Assembly (NCBI GenBank): GCA_043758205.1
Contig: JAYVNY010000191.1
Coordinates: forward strand, 22,674 to 86,673
From: JANNGC01 sp043758205
GTDB lineage: Bacteria > Verrucomicrobiota > Verrucomicrobiia > Limisphaerales > SIBH01
Direction of reading: 5' to 3'
Length of the DNA: 64,000 nt
The position numbers and the translations under genes are program-made. This document shows, one piece after another, positions 44,394 to 53,336 of the stretch. Every line of letters begins with the position of its first letter. Positions within the stretch are counted from its first letter, which is position 1. Under the pieces are notes generated by a model that saw only the letters and a program-made list of their open reading frames with translations, had not been told where the DNA came from and did not search any database.

Positions 44394-44733
44394 GCTCCGT
44401 CACCGTATTGCGCGAGCCTCAATAAAATGCAGCAGCTTCCTCACCCTTCAGGGGCGCAACGGCTCGGGGAAAATCATTCAGCGCGCCATGCGGTTGTTGG
44501 CCGCGCCCTCGGCGGGTTCGGCCCCGATTAGGAAGAGGACGAAGAGCAGTCCGGCGAGACGCAGCCAAGGGGAGTCGGGCGTGGTCGCGGCGGCAAAGGA
44601 ACGGTTTTGCTTTGGGATAATCACCTGACGACCCTCACGAGGCTCCGAAACACCAGCAAGCAAAAGAACCCGGAGACTGGCCAGGGATTCAGCGGCGCGA
44701 CGTGTTCGAGGCGGTGCCGCCGCGCGTGGCTGG

Positions 44734-47700
44734 TTAACGAGGCGGGAACTCCGCCAACAATTTTCCGCCCTTCCCATCCCAGGCGCGCAGCACGCCGTCC
44801 GCGCCGCCACCGAGCACGATGCGTCCGTCGGCGCTGGCCGCCACGGCGTTCACGAATTCGCCCGCGCCGGCAAACGCGCGCACCTTGTCGCCCTTGTCCT
44901 TGAGCAGCGCCACCTGGCCGTCGGCGGAGACCAGCACGACCTCGTCGCTCACGCCGATGAAGGCGGCGGCGGTCACTTCTTTGCCGAAGCCTTCGAGATT
45001 TTTTTTCCGCTCGCCCGTGGTCGCATCCCAGACCTTGGCCACGTTGTCCGCGCCGGTGGTGATGAGTGTCCGTCCGTCGCGCTTCCAAGCGATGCCCATG
45101 ACGTGATGCGTGTGACCCTCGAAGGTCTTGAGGATTTTGCCGGTGCCGAGTTCCACCGTCCGGGCCATGCGGTCGGCGGCGCCGGAGGCAATCAGCCTTC
45201 CGTCGGCCGAGATGTCCAGCGCCAGCACCGAGTCGCTGTGGACGTTCGGGAAATCGCGGACGAGCGTGCCGTCCTTCACGCGCCACAGTTTGATCTCCCC
45301 GCCGCGCGTAGGCTCGCCGCCGCCGGTGAGCAGGTGCTGTCCGTCGGGCGTGAAGCGCAGTGCGTTCACGCGATCGGCCAGGGGTAAAAGGGGGCTGTTG
45401 TTTCCGAGGGCGCGTTCCAGCGTCCAGTTATCAGCGGGAACAATTCCCGCGCCGCCGTTCGCGCCGGAGGACACCACGGTTTCGCCGAGCAGGGCCAGGC
45501 GTTTAATCGCCACCCCGGTCGGCAGCGAAGCAATGGCCGCCCCGGTGTCACCGTGCCAAAGTCGCGCCACGCCATCGTCGCCAGCCGTGATCAACTGTGA
45601 TCCGTCCGCCGAGAACGTGACCGCCCGGACGGCGCGTTCGGTGGTGGCCAGCGATTGCTTCGCCGTGTTCAACGTTTTGCTGGCCTGGGTCAGCGCGGTC
45701 TCGGTGCCGGTGAGTGCGGTCCTGGCTTCGCTCAATGTGGACTCCGACTTCTTCACCGCGGCCGCCGCCAGGGCCAGTTCGTGTTCCGCAAAGGACTGGG
45801 GCGGCGCGGCTTTCTCCACGGCCTTTTCCGCGTCCTTCACAGTCTTGGTTGCGGCGGTGAGTTTCTCCGTCGTCTCCTTGTGCTTCTTGCGATCTTCGGC
45901 GGGAACTTTTTCCAGAGCGGCCCTGGCGTTGGTGAGGGTCATGGATTTTTCCTCCGCCTCGGTGGTGAGCTTGGCCACCTTGTCCTTGTCGTCCTTCGCC
46001 GCTTTCGCCAGCGCGGTGGCGTTGGTGGATTCCTTCTCGGCGGACTGGATGGCCTCGGTGAGTTTCTTAATCTCCGGACCGAGTTCATCGAGGGCCTTCT
46101 CGGCCACGCGCTGCGCGGTGAGCGCGTTGGTCAGCGCCTCGCGCTTCTCGCCCAGAATTTTCGCCAGCGCCGCATTGGTGTCGGCGGCTTTTTGCTGGCG
46201 CGTGACGGCGTTGGCCCGGTTGGTCTCCGCCGTCTGGAGCGCGGCTTGGCGGAAATCCATTTCGGATTTGGCGAAGATCAGTTCGCGCTCCCGATCCGCG
46301 AGGAGAAACGCCGCCGCGCTATCGCCCTTCAACTCGGCGACCGGGTTCGTCATGCCGATGCGCCAGAGCTTCGCTGAGTTTCCTCCGGCGGTGGCGAACA
46401 CTTTTCCATCCGGTCGCAGGGCCAGCGCGATTAGCCCGCCGTCGTGTCGGGCTTCGAAGATCGCCTTGCTGGTGGCGATGTCCCAAACACGCACCGAGCC
46501 ATCGGCGCTGCCGGCCAGCAGCAGGTTGGTTCCCGCCGGGCTGGCTTCGAGCAACGTGATCGGCGTGGGCGACTTGAATTCCTTCTCGATGGCGAGCGCG
46601 CCGCCATTTGTGGCCGCGCGTAAAATGCGAACTGCGCCGTCCGCGCCAGCCACCGCGAACTGATTCGTCCCCAGGCAGGCGAGCGCGGCAATTTCATCCG
46701 GCAACTGAAGCGCGCCGTTGGTGCCGAGCGATGGGACACTCACCAGTTGAAGGAGGTTGCTCCGCGCCAAAACCAGTTGGCGGCTCCCCGGGACAAACTT
46801 CAACGAACTGATGCGCACCCCCGTGGCCACGGACTTCACGATTTTGCCGCCCGCGTCGAGCAGCCTGAGTTCGCCATTCGTCGAGACGGTGGCGACCCAC
46901 TTCGCGTCGTAACTGGCCGCGAGCACATCATGGCCCGCCGGGAGTTTGAACTTCGTCGCCGGCTTCGCGCGCCGCCACAGCTTCACGTCGCGGTAGCCGC
47001 CCGAGGCGAGCACTTCGCCGTCAGGGCTGAAGGCCAGCGAGTTGATGGTGTCGCGATGCGCCGCGCCGGCATTGCTCGATTTCTGCAACTGCGGATCGTT
47101 CAACCGCGCCGCGAGCTTCCCGGTCGGCAGGTGATAGATGAAAATCTGGTTGCCCCGGCCGCACGCGGCGAACTGCCCGTCGCGCGTGAGGGCCACCGCG
47201 TAAATCGAGTTCAAACCCGCCGGCAGTGGTCGCCAGACGATGGGCGCAACCGGACGCACTTCGCCTTTGGCGCCCTGCTCGATCCAGAGTTGAACGAGAC
47301 CCAGTTCTTCCGGCGTGAGCGCGGAAGCGGCGACCTTGTTGTCAGCGGGCGGCATGATCAACTCCGGGTCCAGATGCGCGGCCGCCTTGAGCAGCAGGCT
47401 TTCCGCCGGCTTCTTCGGCACGACCGCCGCGCCGCCGTCACCGCCTTTGAGAATCGTCTGGGGCGTTTCGAGAATCAGGGCGCCCTTGGCCTTGGTCTGG
47501 TTGTGGCAGGCCAGGCAGTTGTTGTTCAGGATGGGGAGAATCTCCCTTTCAAAGTCCACCGGCCCGGCGTGTTTGATCTTCGCGATGGGGATGGACTTGG
47601 TGGCGGCGGGATCAGCGGCGTGCGCGGGCGCGAGGCAGAGAAATCCGAAGATGGCGGAGGCAAGGAAGGGGAAATGAGGAATGACGAATGACGAATGATG

Positions 47701-47781
47701 AAGGCAGGCCCAAGCGCGACGCACCAAAGCCGGGGCGGTGTTGGTGGCATGTCGTTTGGGATTTTGGCCTTCGGATTTCAT
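44734..47781 (-). CDS. PSCyt1-type cytochrome c / WD40 repeat protein with central coiled coil
   Basis: About 1015 residues. After the signal peptide (SAIFGFLCLAPAHAA) comes a planctomycete-type cytochrome domain with haem motif NNCLACHNQTK and the distal MPPADN. Two WD40 propeller blocks (about 190-500 and 735-1015) are split by a long Ala/Lys/Glu/Thr-rich coiled coil (about 510-730). Such proteins are predicted in the periplasm or on the outer side. The start is uncertain: 47781 lies in an inverted repeat element, and GTG at 47724 is an alternative. It follows the PPC-like gene by 35 bp, so they are probably co-transcribed. Haem attachment is inferred from the motif. Confidence 0.82.
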   Translation of the reverse strand: MKSEGQNPKRHATNTAPALVRRAWACLHHSSFVIPHFPFLASAIFGFLCLAPAHAADPAATKSIPIAKIKHAGPVDFEREILPILNNNCLACHNQTKAKGALILETPQTILKGGDGGAAVVPKKPAESLLLKAAAHLDPELIMPPADNKVAASALTPEELGLVQLWIEQGAKGEVRPVAPIVWRPLPAGLNSIYAVALTRDGQFAACGRGNQIFIYHLPTGKLAARLNDPQLQKSSNAGAAHRDTINSLAFSPDGEVLASGGYRDVKLWRRAKPATKFKLPAGHDVLAASYDAKWVATVSTNGELRLLDAGGKIVKSVATGVRISSLKFVPGSRQLVLARSNLLQLVSVPSLGTNGALQLPDEIAALACLGTNQFAVAGADGAVRILRAATNGGALAIEKEFKSPTPITLLEASPAGTNLLLAGSADGSVRVWDIATSKAIFEARHDGGLIALALRPDGKVFATAGGNSAKLWRIGMTNPVAELKGDSAAAFLLADRERELIFAKSEMDFRQAALQTAETNRANAVTRQQKAADTNAALAKILGEKREALTNALTAQRVAEKALDELGPEIKKLTEAIQSAEKESTNATALAKAAKDDKDKVAKLTTEAEEKSMTLTNARAALEKVPAEDRKKHKETTEKLTAATKTVKDAEKAVEKAAPPQSFAEHELALAAAAVKKSESTLSEARTALTGTETALTQASKTLNTAKQSLATTERAVRAVTFSADGSQLITAGDDGVARLWHGDTGAAIASLPTGVAIKRLALLGETVVSSGANGGAGIVPADNWTLERALGNNSPLLPLADRVNALRFTPDGQHLLTGGGEPTRGGEIKLWRVKDGTLVRDFPNVHSDSVLALDISADGRLIASGAADRMARTVELGTGKILKTFEGHTHHVMGIAWKRDGRTLITTGADNVAKVWDATTGERKKNLEGFGKEVTAAAFIGVSDEVVLVSADGQVALLKDKGDKVRAFAGAGEFVNAVAASADGRIVLGGGADGVLRAWDGKGGKLLAEFPPR

Positions 47782-47804
47782 TCGTTATTCGTCATTCGTC
47801 ATTC
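47679..47804. repeat. Inverted-repeat-bounded element overlapping the start of the cytochrome/WD40 gene
   Basis: GAATGACGAATGACGAATGATG (47679-47700, given here as arm) pairs with the arm at 47779-47804, which contains CATTCGTTATTCGTCATTCG. About 78 bp lies between. The element covers the first 27-35 codons of the gene as annotated, including the ATG at 47781, so the element may have supplied the start codon and early signal region. Confidence 0.7.
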
Positions 47805-47816
47805 GGCATTTCAAAC

Positions 47817-50060
47817 TCATTTCGCCGGGGTGTTGGTTTTCGCCGCCGCCGTGACATTGAGCACGATGGGCGTCGAGTAGAGGGTGAAGGTCGCGTCCTT
47901 GCCGGGCGATTTTTTCCCCGGCTTGTCCGCCTTCATCGGCTTGCCAGTCGCCAGGCTCTGCAAGGCGAAGCTGTAACGGCCGGGCGCGAGTTTCTGCGCG
48001 CCGAGTTCGATTTCATAGACCGCGTTCGTCGCCTTGGGATCGAGGGTAAATTCCTTGGCCGACTCCAGCGCCGGGAGGCCCACCGGCTTGAGCTTCAGCG
48101 TGGCGGTGAATTCTCCATCGCGGATGACGCGCAGCGGGAGCTTGAGCTTGCCGCCCGCCACGGCCTCGACGGCTTGCCCCTCGGCGACTTCGATCCGCAA
48201 AGGCCCGGCTTCATCCATTACGCTCACTGAGGCATTGGCGTTGACGCGCGAGAACAAGGCTTCGGTCGCCGGATCGCCCACGCCCCAGACCAGGTTCGCC
48301 GACCGGGCCTCGCGCAGCAGATTCGTTCCGCCCACGCTGGCCGTGCCGCGAAATGTGAACGTCCCCGCAACCGCCGGCACATCTTCCGCCGCGTGCAGAA
48401 AGAGGAGCGTCGAATTCTGCCCCGCCTCGATCCGCGTCGGCGTGGCGGCAATTCCTTTGGGCAGATTCTCGACCGACAACTCGATGGATCCGTCGAAACC
48501 GTCGCGGCGCAGGGCGAGCACCTTGAACGGCTGCGTCTCACCGCGTCGCAAAGTCGCCGCGCTCACGACGAGGTTCTTCGCGTCTTTGTTCGCCGGCAAC
48601 GGCGTGGCCGGGAAGGCGACGAGCCGGAAGTCGGGTGCAGCGGTGCGAATGACAAGTTGATAGGCGAGCGCCGGACGGCCCGATGGCTGGTTGAACAGGT
48701 CGCGGACTTGCAGCAGGTAGGTGCCATCCTCCTTCACTTCAAACTTCCCCACCGGATCACGGTGCGTGGTGTTGAACTCCACGCCGCCGATGTTCGCCGG
48801 GCTGTCGTTCAACTCCAGCACCTCAGTTGCGCCGTTCGTGCCGGCGCGTTGCACGACCACGAACGGATCAGTCGGCCCTCCGAGCCGGTGGGAAATGACT
48901 TCGATCCAGAAGACCTCGCCCTTCTTCGCCGTGAGGCTGAACCAGTCGCGGTCGCCATTCGCGGAGAACGTGCCTGCGACTTCGCACGGTGCGGTCAGCA
49001 CTTGCGCTGTCGCGGGCCAATGGTTCGACTCGCGCTCGGTGATGACCGGTGCGGCGGGGAACCGCAGCACCGCGCCATCTGAAAGGCCGCTGGCCTGGCG
49101 CACCCGATACTCGAACAGGTCCAAGCCGGCTTGCGCGGGCATGGTCGAGAACGCCTTCGTCACGCCGGGCGAGTTGGGAGTCAATTCCACTTCGAGGCGT
49201 TCCAGCGCGGGATTCGCTTTCGCATCGATCACCTGGCCCTCGGGAAGATTTCTGCCGAACACGGCAAACTTCGTCCTGCCGTCCGCGCCGCCCGCCAGCG
49301 GGAGCAGATAATCAATGTGCGGAAAAGTCCCAACGGAGAGGCGGTAAAAAAACTCCGGCCCGCCGCGATACGTGAGGTCATGCAGCCGCAGCGTGAACTC
49401 GCCGTCCGCAGCCGGCGAGAAATCCAGCAAACCACTGCGGCGGCTGCGGGCCACTTCGCGGCCTGCGCCGTCGTGCAGTTCCAGCACCGGCTCCAGCTTC
49501 GAGTCGAGTTGGCGCGCGTCGCAGCGCGCCAGTACGCGCTGGCCCTGACGCGCGGAGAAGCGGAAGGAACCGACGCCGCCCGCCTCGGTGCGCCCGTTCA
49601 CCGTGCTCTCCAGCGGAATGGCCTGGGGCAGGCCGCTGCTGTTCTTCGTCTCGGCGATTTCTTTCCGCACGCCGATGGCGAAGGCGCGCGGATTCGACAA
49701 GCCGAACTTCCCGAGCGCACGCGCGTCATAAATCCCCGGCGGCACCTCGGCGGCAATGGTGACCTCGAAGCGATTGGACTGCGGCTGGCCGGCCGTGATG
49801 CCGGGGTGTGAGAACTGAAGTTCCTTCAACTCATCCAGGTCGGTGCCGCCGACCGTGACCTCGACGACGCTGCCGATTTTTCCGCCGGTTGGTGAAAGGT
49901 GGAGCAACCGCGCCGAGGGCAGTTGCCCGGAGACAGACGGCGCCCAATTGAAAACGAGCACGACGGACAGCCCGAGATAGGAAGCGACGCCCCGGCCAAG
50001 GCGGTTCCTCCGGCGCGACCCGGGGTTGCCTGATGACTTTTGGAATGTGCCATGCACCAC
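47817..50060 (-). CDS. Secreted protein with pre-peptidase C-terminal (PPC)-like domains
   Basis: 747 residues, signal segment VASYLGLSVVLVFNWAPSVSG. It contains an IPT/Ig-like domain (SARLLHLSPTGGKIGSVVEV ... GTDLDELKEL) and two or three PPC-like jelly-roll domains (GEFTLRLHDLTYRGGPEFFY; NGDRDWFSLTAKKGEVFWIE). Such proteins accompany PSCyt1/DUF1549 and WD40 cytochromes in verrucomicrobial and planctomycetal operons. No protease motif is visible, so a structural or binding role is likelier. Downstream is the cytochrome/WD40 gene, upstream a small coiled-coil gene. Confidence 0.78.
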   Translation of the reverse strand: MVHGTFQKSSGNPGSRRRNRLGRGVASYLGLSVVLVFNWAPSVSGQLPSARLLHLSPTGGKIGSVVEVTVGGTDLDELKELQFSHPGITAGQPQSNRFEVTIAAEVPPGIYDARALGKFGLSNPRAFAIGVRKEIAETKNSSGLPQAIPLESTVNGRTEAGGVGSFRFSARQGQRVLARCDARQLDSKLEPVLELHDGAGREVARSRRSGLLDFSPAADGEFTLRLHDLTYRGGPEFFYRLSVGTFPHIDYLLPLAGGADGRTKFAVFGRNLPEGQVIDAKANPALERLEVELTPNSPGVTKAFSTMPAQAGLDLFEYRVRQASGLSDGAVLRFPAAPVITERESNHWPATAQVLTAPCEVAGTFSANGDRDWFSLTAKKGEVFWIEVISHRLGGPTDPFVVVQRAGTNGATEVLELNDSPANIGGVEFNTTHRDPVGKFEVKEDGTYLLQVRDLFNQPSGRPALAYQLVIRTAAPDFRLVAFPATPLPANKDAKNLVVSAATLRRGETQPFKVLALRRDGFDGSIELSVENLPKGIAATPTRIEAGQNSTLLFLHAAEDVPAVAGTFTFRGTASVGGTNLLREARSANLVWGVGDPATEALFSRVNANASVSVMDEAGPLRIEVAEGQAVEAVAGGKLKLPLRVIRDGEFTATLKLKPVGLPALESAKEFTLDPKATNAVYEIELGAQKLAPGRYSFALQSLATGKPMKADKPGKKSPGKDATFTLYSTPIVLNVTAAAKTNTPAK

Positions 50061-50069
50061 GAAATTATT

Positions 50070-50387
50070 TTAGCCGAGGCGCTCCGCCCACTCGCCAGAC
50101 AATTCCTTGATTTCTTCCGCCAGCCGGCGCGCCTCCCTCTCCAGCACGAGCGCCCGCTCTGCCGCCAGTTCGTCCAGCATGCCTGGCTTCCGCTCGCTCA
50201 ACTGGCAAAGTTGGTAGTCAGGACTCTCCCGCAGCCGGTTCAGCGCTTCGATGACGTTGATGATTTCCCGTTGCAGCGTCTCATGCAGCCGCTCTTCTCC
50301 CTCTCTGCATTTGGCGTGGGGGCCAAGGTGAGGTGAACGGATTTGCGCTTGCTGCAAGTGTGGGAACGTGCCAATTACCCGCAGCAA
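50070..50387 (-). CDS. Small coiled-coil protein
   Basis: 105 residues as annotated. The C-terminal 70 residues are strongly helical and charged (LHETLQREIINVIEALNRLR, DELAAERALVLEREARRLAE) and look like a real coiled coil. The first 35 residues lie in a degraded copy of a CCTCACC-type repeat (about 50290-50335), so the true start is unclear. It ends 9 bp before the PPC-like gene. I recognise no family. Confidence 0.45.
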   Translation of the reverse strand: MLRVIGTFPHLQQAQIRSPHLGPHAKCREGEERLHETLQREIINVIEALNRLRESPDYQLCQLSERKPGMLDELAAERALVLEREARRLAEEIKELSGEWAERLG

Positions 50388-50412
50388 TCAACTCGTCGAA
50401 AGGCATCTGCGC

Positions 50413-51627
50413 ATGAAAAAAATCACTCTCAAACTCAGCGGCATCCTGGCGCTCTTCTGCTTTGCACTCACGGCAGGAGCTGCCGCGCCAGTCGTTACCA
50501 ACGTCGTCGCTTCGCAGCGCAGCGGAACGAAGCTTATCGACATCCGCTATAACGTGTTCGATGCGGACGGCGACCTGCTGAAAATTCGCATCGAGATTTC
50601 ACACAACGGCGGCAGCAATTATTCGGTGCCGGCCATCACGTTAAGCGGCGACGTGGGCAACAACATCACGCCGGGCACCAACAAGCTCATCGTGTGGAAC
50701 GCCGCCGTGGATTGGGACGGCGAATACTCGCCGATGATGCGCGTGAAGGTGATTGCCAGCGACAGTCGCGGCTATCCGGGACTGCAGTGGGGCCAGGAAG
50801 TGCCGCCCGGCGGTTTTCTCCTCGGTCAGGACGGCGGCGCTGAAGGAGTTGGTCCCGCGAAGCATGTGAACATTCCGTATTCTTTCTGGCTCAGTAAGTT
50901 TGAGATTACAGTGGGGCAATACGCGGACTTTTTGAACACTGCTCTTGTGGCGGGTGAAGTGACGCGCACTGGAAATTCGATCACGGCAAACAACGGTTTC
51001 TTCATCGGTATCCCCGCCACAACGCTCATCTACAATCTCGGAACTGACCTTCAATGGAACTTGAACAAGATTGACGTGCTGCAAGGCAAAACAAATTTGC
51101 CGGTGGTTCTCAACTGGTACGGCGCTATCGCCTTCGCGCAGCATTATGGTTACGACCTTCCGACGGATGCCGAATGGGAAAAAGCCGCTCGCGGTGCTGA
51201 TCATGACGGTCTTGGCGAACACCAAATTTATCCGTGGGGCAACGCAATAAACGGAGGCGACGCGAACTACAGTGGCAGCGGAGATACTTACGAGAACACA
51301 ACGGCTCGGACACCTGTTGGATACTACAACGGCACGCAGGTTCCGTTCGGCCCGGATAGAGCAAACGGCTATAGTCTTTATGACATCGCTGGAAATGTCG
51401 CTGAATGGACACGCACGACATACACGGCGAGCGACTCCTATCCGTCCACTGAGTCACCCACAAACCCTCTGCATGCTCTTACACCGGCAGTCACGCGCTC
51501 TGTTCGCGGTGGTGGGTGGGCAAACAGTCCAAACGAAACTGCATTCAAATGCTATAGTCGCGACGGGGGCGGCCAGAGTTATCAGAGCGGCTATTGGGGT
51601 TTTCGTGTCGCCCGTCGTTCACCTTAA
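50413..51627 (+). CDS. Secreted formylglycine-generating-enzyme-like (SUMF1) domain protein
   Basis: 404 residues. Signal peptide (ITLKLSGILALFCFALTAGA), an N-terminal beta-sandwich of about 100 residues (VVTNVVASQRSGTKLIDIRY, VFDADGDLLKIRIEIS) and a C-terminal FGE-sulfatase domain (about 130-400): YDLPTDAEWEKAARGAD, YSLYDIAGNVAEWTRTTY, RSVRGGGWANSP, GYWGFRVARRSP. Catalytic FGEs need two cysteines near the end; here only one is present (AFKCYSRDGG), so this is probably a non-catalytic binding version. The ATG at 50413 starts the signal peptide. It is followed by the TSP3-repeat gene. Confidence 0.85.
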   Translation: MKKITLKLSGILALFCFALTAGAAAPVVTNVVASQRSGTKLIDIRYNVFDADGDLLKIRIEISHNGGSNYSVPAITLSGDVGNNITPGTNKLIVWNAAVDWDGEYSPMMRVKVIASDSRGYPGLQWGQEVPPGGFLLGQDGGAEGVGPAKHVNIPYSFWLSKFEITVGQYADFLNTALVAGEVTRTGNSITANNGFFIGIPATTLIYNLGTDLQWNLNKIDVLQGKTNLPVVLNWYGAIAFAQHYGYDLPTDAEWEKAARGADHDGLGEHQIYPWGNAINGGDANYSGSGDTYENTTARTPVGYYNGTQVPFGPDRANGYSLYDIAGNVAEWTRTTYTASDSYPSTESPTNPLHALTPAVTRSVRGGGWANSPNETAFKCYSRDGGGQSYQSGYWGFRVARRSP

Positions 51628-51647
51628 TTCGACTTCCGTCTCTTCAC

Positions 51648-53231
51648 TTGAAGAGCATTTTTTCATTCTTTTCGTGGACTGCGGCACTGCTTATTGGGTT
51701 GCTTGCCGGGATGGCACGCGCCGACCCCGAACCGTACGCTGAGTCCGCTCCCTTCGTTGTGAATACCAGCACGCCGCAACTTGACAGTGACGGTGACGGA
51801 ATGCCGGACAGCTACGAAATCGCGGTTGGACTCAACCCCTTCTTCAATGACGCCAACGCCGATCCTGATGGCGATGGTTTGACCAACCTCCAGGAATACA
51901 ACGCCGGGACGAGTCCGTTCGCGCCCGACTTGCCACAACTCTCGCAGGGCGTTTCCGCCATCTTCAGTGTCAACACGCGCATCATCATCCTCGACAGCGA
52001 TGGCGACGGAATGCCTGACGACTGGGAAATTGCCCACGGACTCGATCCCTTTCGCAACGACGCCAACGAAGACCCGGACGGAGACGGATTGACGAACTTG
52101 CAGGAATACAACGGCGGCACGAGTCCGCTGTCGAACGATTCGCCCGCCACGAGCACGGGAGTCTCCGCGCTGTTCACGGTCAACACGGCGATTTATCCGT
52201 TCTCCCTGACCGCAGACACGGACGGCGATGGAATGCCGGATTGGTGGGAACAAAAGTATGGCTTGAACCCGCTCGTGAACGACGCCAGCGGAGATGCGGA
52301 TGGTGACGGCGTTTCCAATCTTGGGGAGTATCAACAAGGACGCAATCCAGCGGCGAACGAATCACTTACCGAGGTCGCGGCAGTCTCAGCGGCCTTCACG
52401 CTGAACACTCTCGAAGCGAGAGTGGATACAGACGGCGACGGCATTCCTGATTCCTGGGAAATCGCGCACGGCTCTGATCCATTTCGCAACGATGCGAACG
52501 AAGACCCCGACGGCGATGGGCGGACCAATCTCGAAGAGTACAACGCTGGCACAGATCCGCTGGTGAATGATTGGCGCGGGCCGTCGTCCGCAGTGTCGCC
52601 ACTGTTCCTCGCTGATACCGGCGGCTTCACCGTCTCGCGCACACAAGACACGGATGGCGATGGAATGCCGGACTGGTGGGAAATCCAATACAGACTGAAC
52701 CCGATCTTGAATGACGCGGCTGGTGATGCGGACGGCGACGGCATTTCAAATGTCAGTGAATACAATTCCGGCAGCAATCCCATCGTCCAAGATCGTCCGC
52801 CCGTGATCGGCATCTCCGGCATTTTCCTCGTGGACACCGGCGGTCGCTCCTTCGATTCGGATAGTGATGGGTTGCCGGACTGGTGGGAGAAACTCTACTT
52901 CAACGATCCGCGTGCTGCCAACCCACTCACTGACACGGATGGCGATGGCCAATCGAACTACGAAGAATTTATCGCTGGCAGCAACCCGCTCGACGCAAGT
53001 TCCACTTTTCGCATCGCGGGCTATCAAGCCCTGCGCCAAACCAACGGAACGCAAATCGTGATTCACTGGGCAAGTTTCGAGGGAAACACCTATTCACTTT
53101 GGAGCGCATCTGTCGTGCAAGGTCCGTATTCGATGGTCGCGACGAACATCGTCGCCACGCCGCCGTTCAACGCGGTAACGAATGTGGCGGGACCCAGCAA
53201 CAAATTCCTCCGAATCGGTGTTGCGCGTTAA
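51648..53231 (+). CDS. Secreted calcium-binding protein with six thrombospondin type 3-like repeats
   Basis: 527 residues from a TTG at 51648; this places the signal peptide (SIFSFFSWTAALLIGLLAG then MARA) at the N-terminus. Upstream in-frame codons read through the previous gene. Six near-identical units of about 75 residues follow, each with DTDGDGMPDWWE and, about 25 residues later, DADGDGVSNLGEY. These DxDxDG loops bind calcium in thrombospondin repeats. The last 80 residues (NTYSLWSASVVQGPYSM ... FLRIGVAR) resemble the C-terminal module of the DWxHWG proteins. Likely extracellular. Confidence 0.87.
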   Translation: MKSIFSFFSWTAALLIGLLAGMARADPEPYAESAPFVVNTSTPQLDSDGDGMPDSYEIAVGLNPFFNDANADPDGDGLTNLQEYNAGTSPFAPDLPQLSQGVSAIFSVNTRIIILDSDGDGMPDDWEIAHGLDPFRNDANEDPDGDGLTNLQEYNGGTSPLSNDSPATSTGVSALFTVNTAIYPFSLTADTDGDGMPDWWEQKYGLNPLVNDASGDADGDGVSNLGEYQQGRNPAANESLTEVAAVSAAFTLNTLEARVDTDGDGIPDSWEIAHGSDPFRNDANEDPDGDGRTNLEEYNAGTDPLVNDWRGPSSAVSPLFLADTGGFTVSRTQDTDGDGMPDWWEIQYRLNPILNDAAGDADGDGISNVSEYNSGSNPIVQDRPPVIGISGIFLVDTGGRSFDSDSDGLPDWWEKLYFNDPRAANPLTDTDGDGQSNYEEFIAGSNPLDASSTFRIAGYQALRQTNGTQIVIHWASFEGNTYSLWSASVVQGPYSMVATNIVATPPFNAVTNVAGPSNKFLRIGVAR

Positions 53232-53238
53232 TTCATCC

Positions 53239-53320
53239 CAGCGCCTGCAAAATCTCCTGTCCCGCCCGGCGTGCTGGCGCGGCGGGCCGGCTGGCCGCTC
53301 GGTGCCCGTTGTGCCCCTTC
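53239..53320 (+). repeat. TA-island repeat, copy A
   Basis: CAGCGCCTGCAAAATCTCCT followed by CCCGCCCGGCGTGCTGGCGC and GCCGGCTGGCCGCTCGGTGC. Copies B (53891-54034) and C (54584-54858) share this core with a few substitutions. It lies between the TSP3-repeat gene and the MazF-like gene. GC-rich and self-complementary in part. Confidence 0.8.
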
Positions 53321-53336
53321 GCACCCGCGCTGGCCA

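Larger units (their letters stand above)
43979..44733. other. 755-bp intergenic region rich in repeats
   Basis: No convincing gene. It contains an inverted pair of CTCACCCC-type repeats (44078-44215), a GGGCTTTAGCCC palindrome seen twice (about 44034 and 44302), a pair CCCGCTG/CAGCGGG in between, and the perfect 16-bp palindrome at 44378-44393. At 44478-44625 (minus) a 48-codon frame with a hydrophobic stretch could be the truncated start of a membrane protein; this is weak. Confidence 0.65.

Noticed and set aside
44478..44625. A 48-codon minus-strand frame with a hydrophobic stretch (LRLAGLLFVLFLIGA)
   Set aside because: It starts at GTG with a weak ribosome site and ends after the hydrophobic part; could be a truncated signal-peptide relic, but too little supports it.
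45128..46663. A 511-codon plus-strand frame opposite the WD40 gene
   Set aside because: It is a mirror of the coiled-coil and WD40 coding region. Its Ser/Ala-rich sequence has no independent features.
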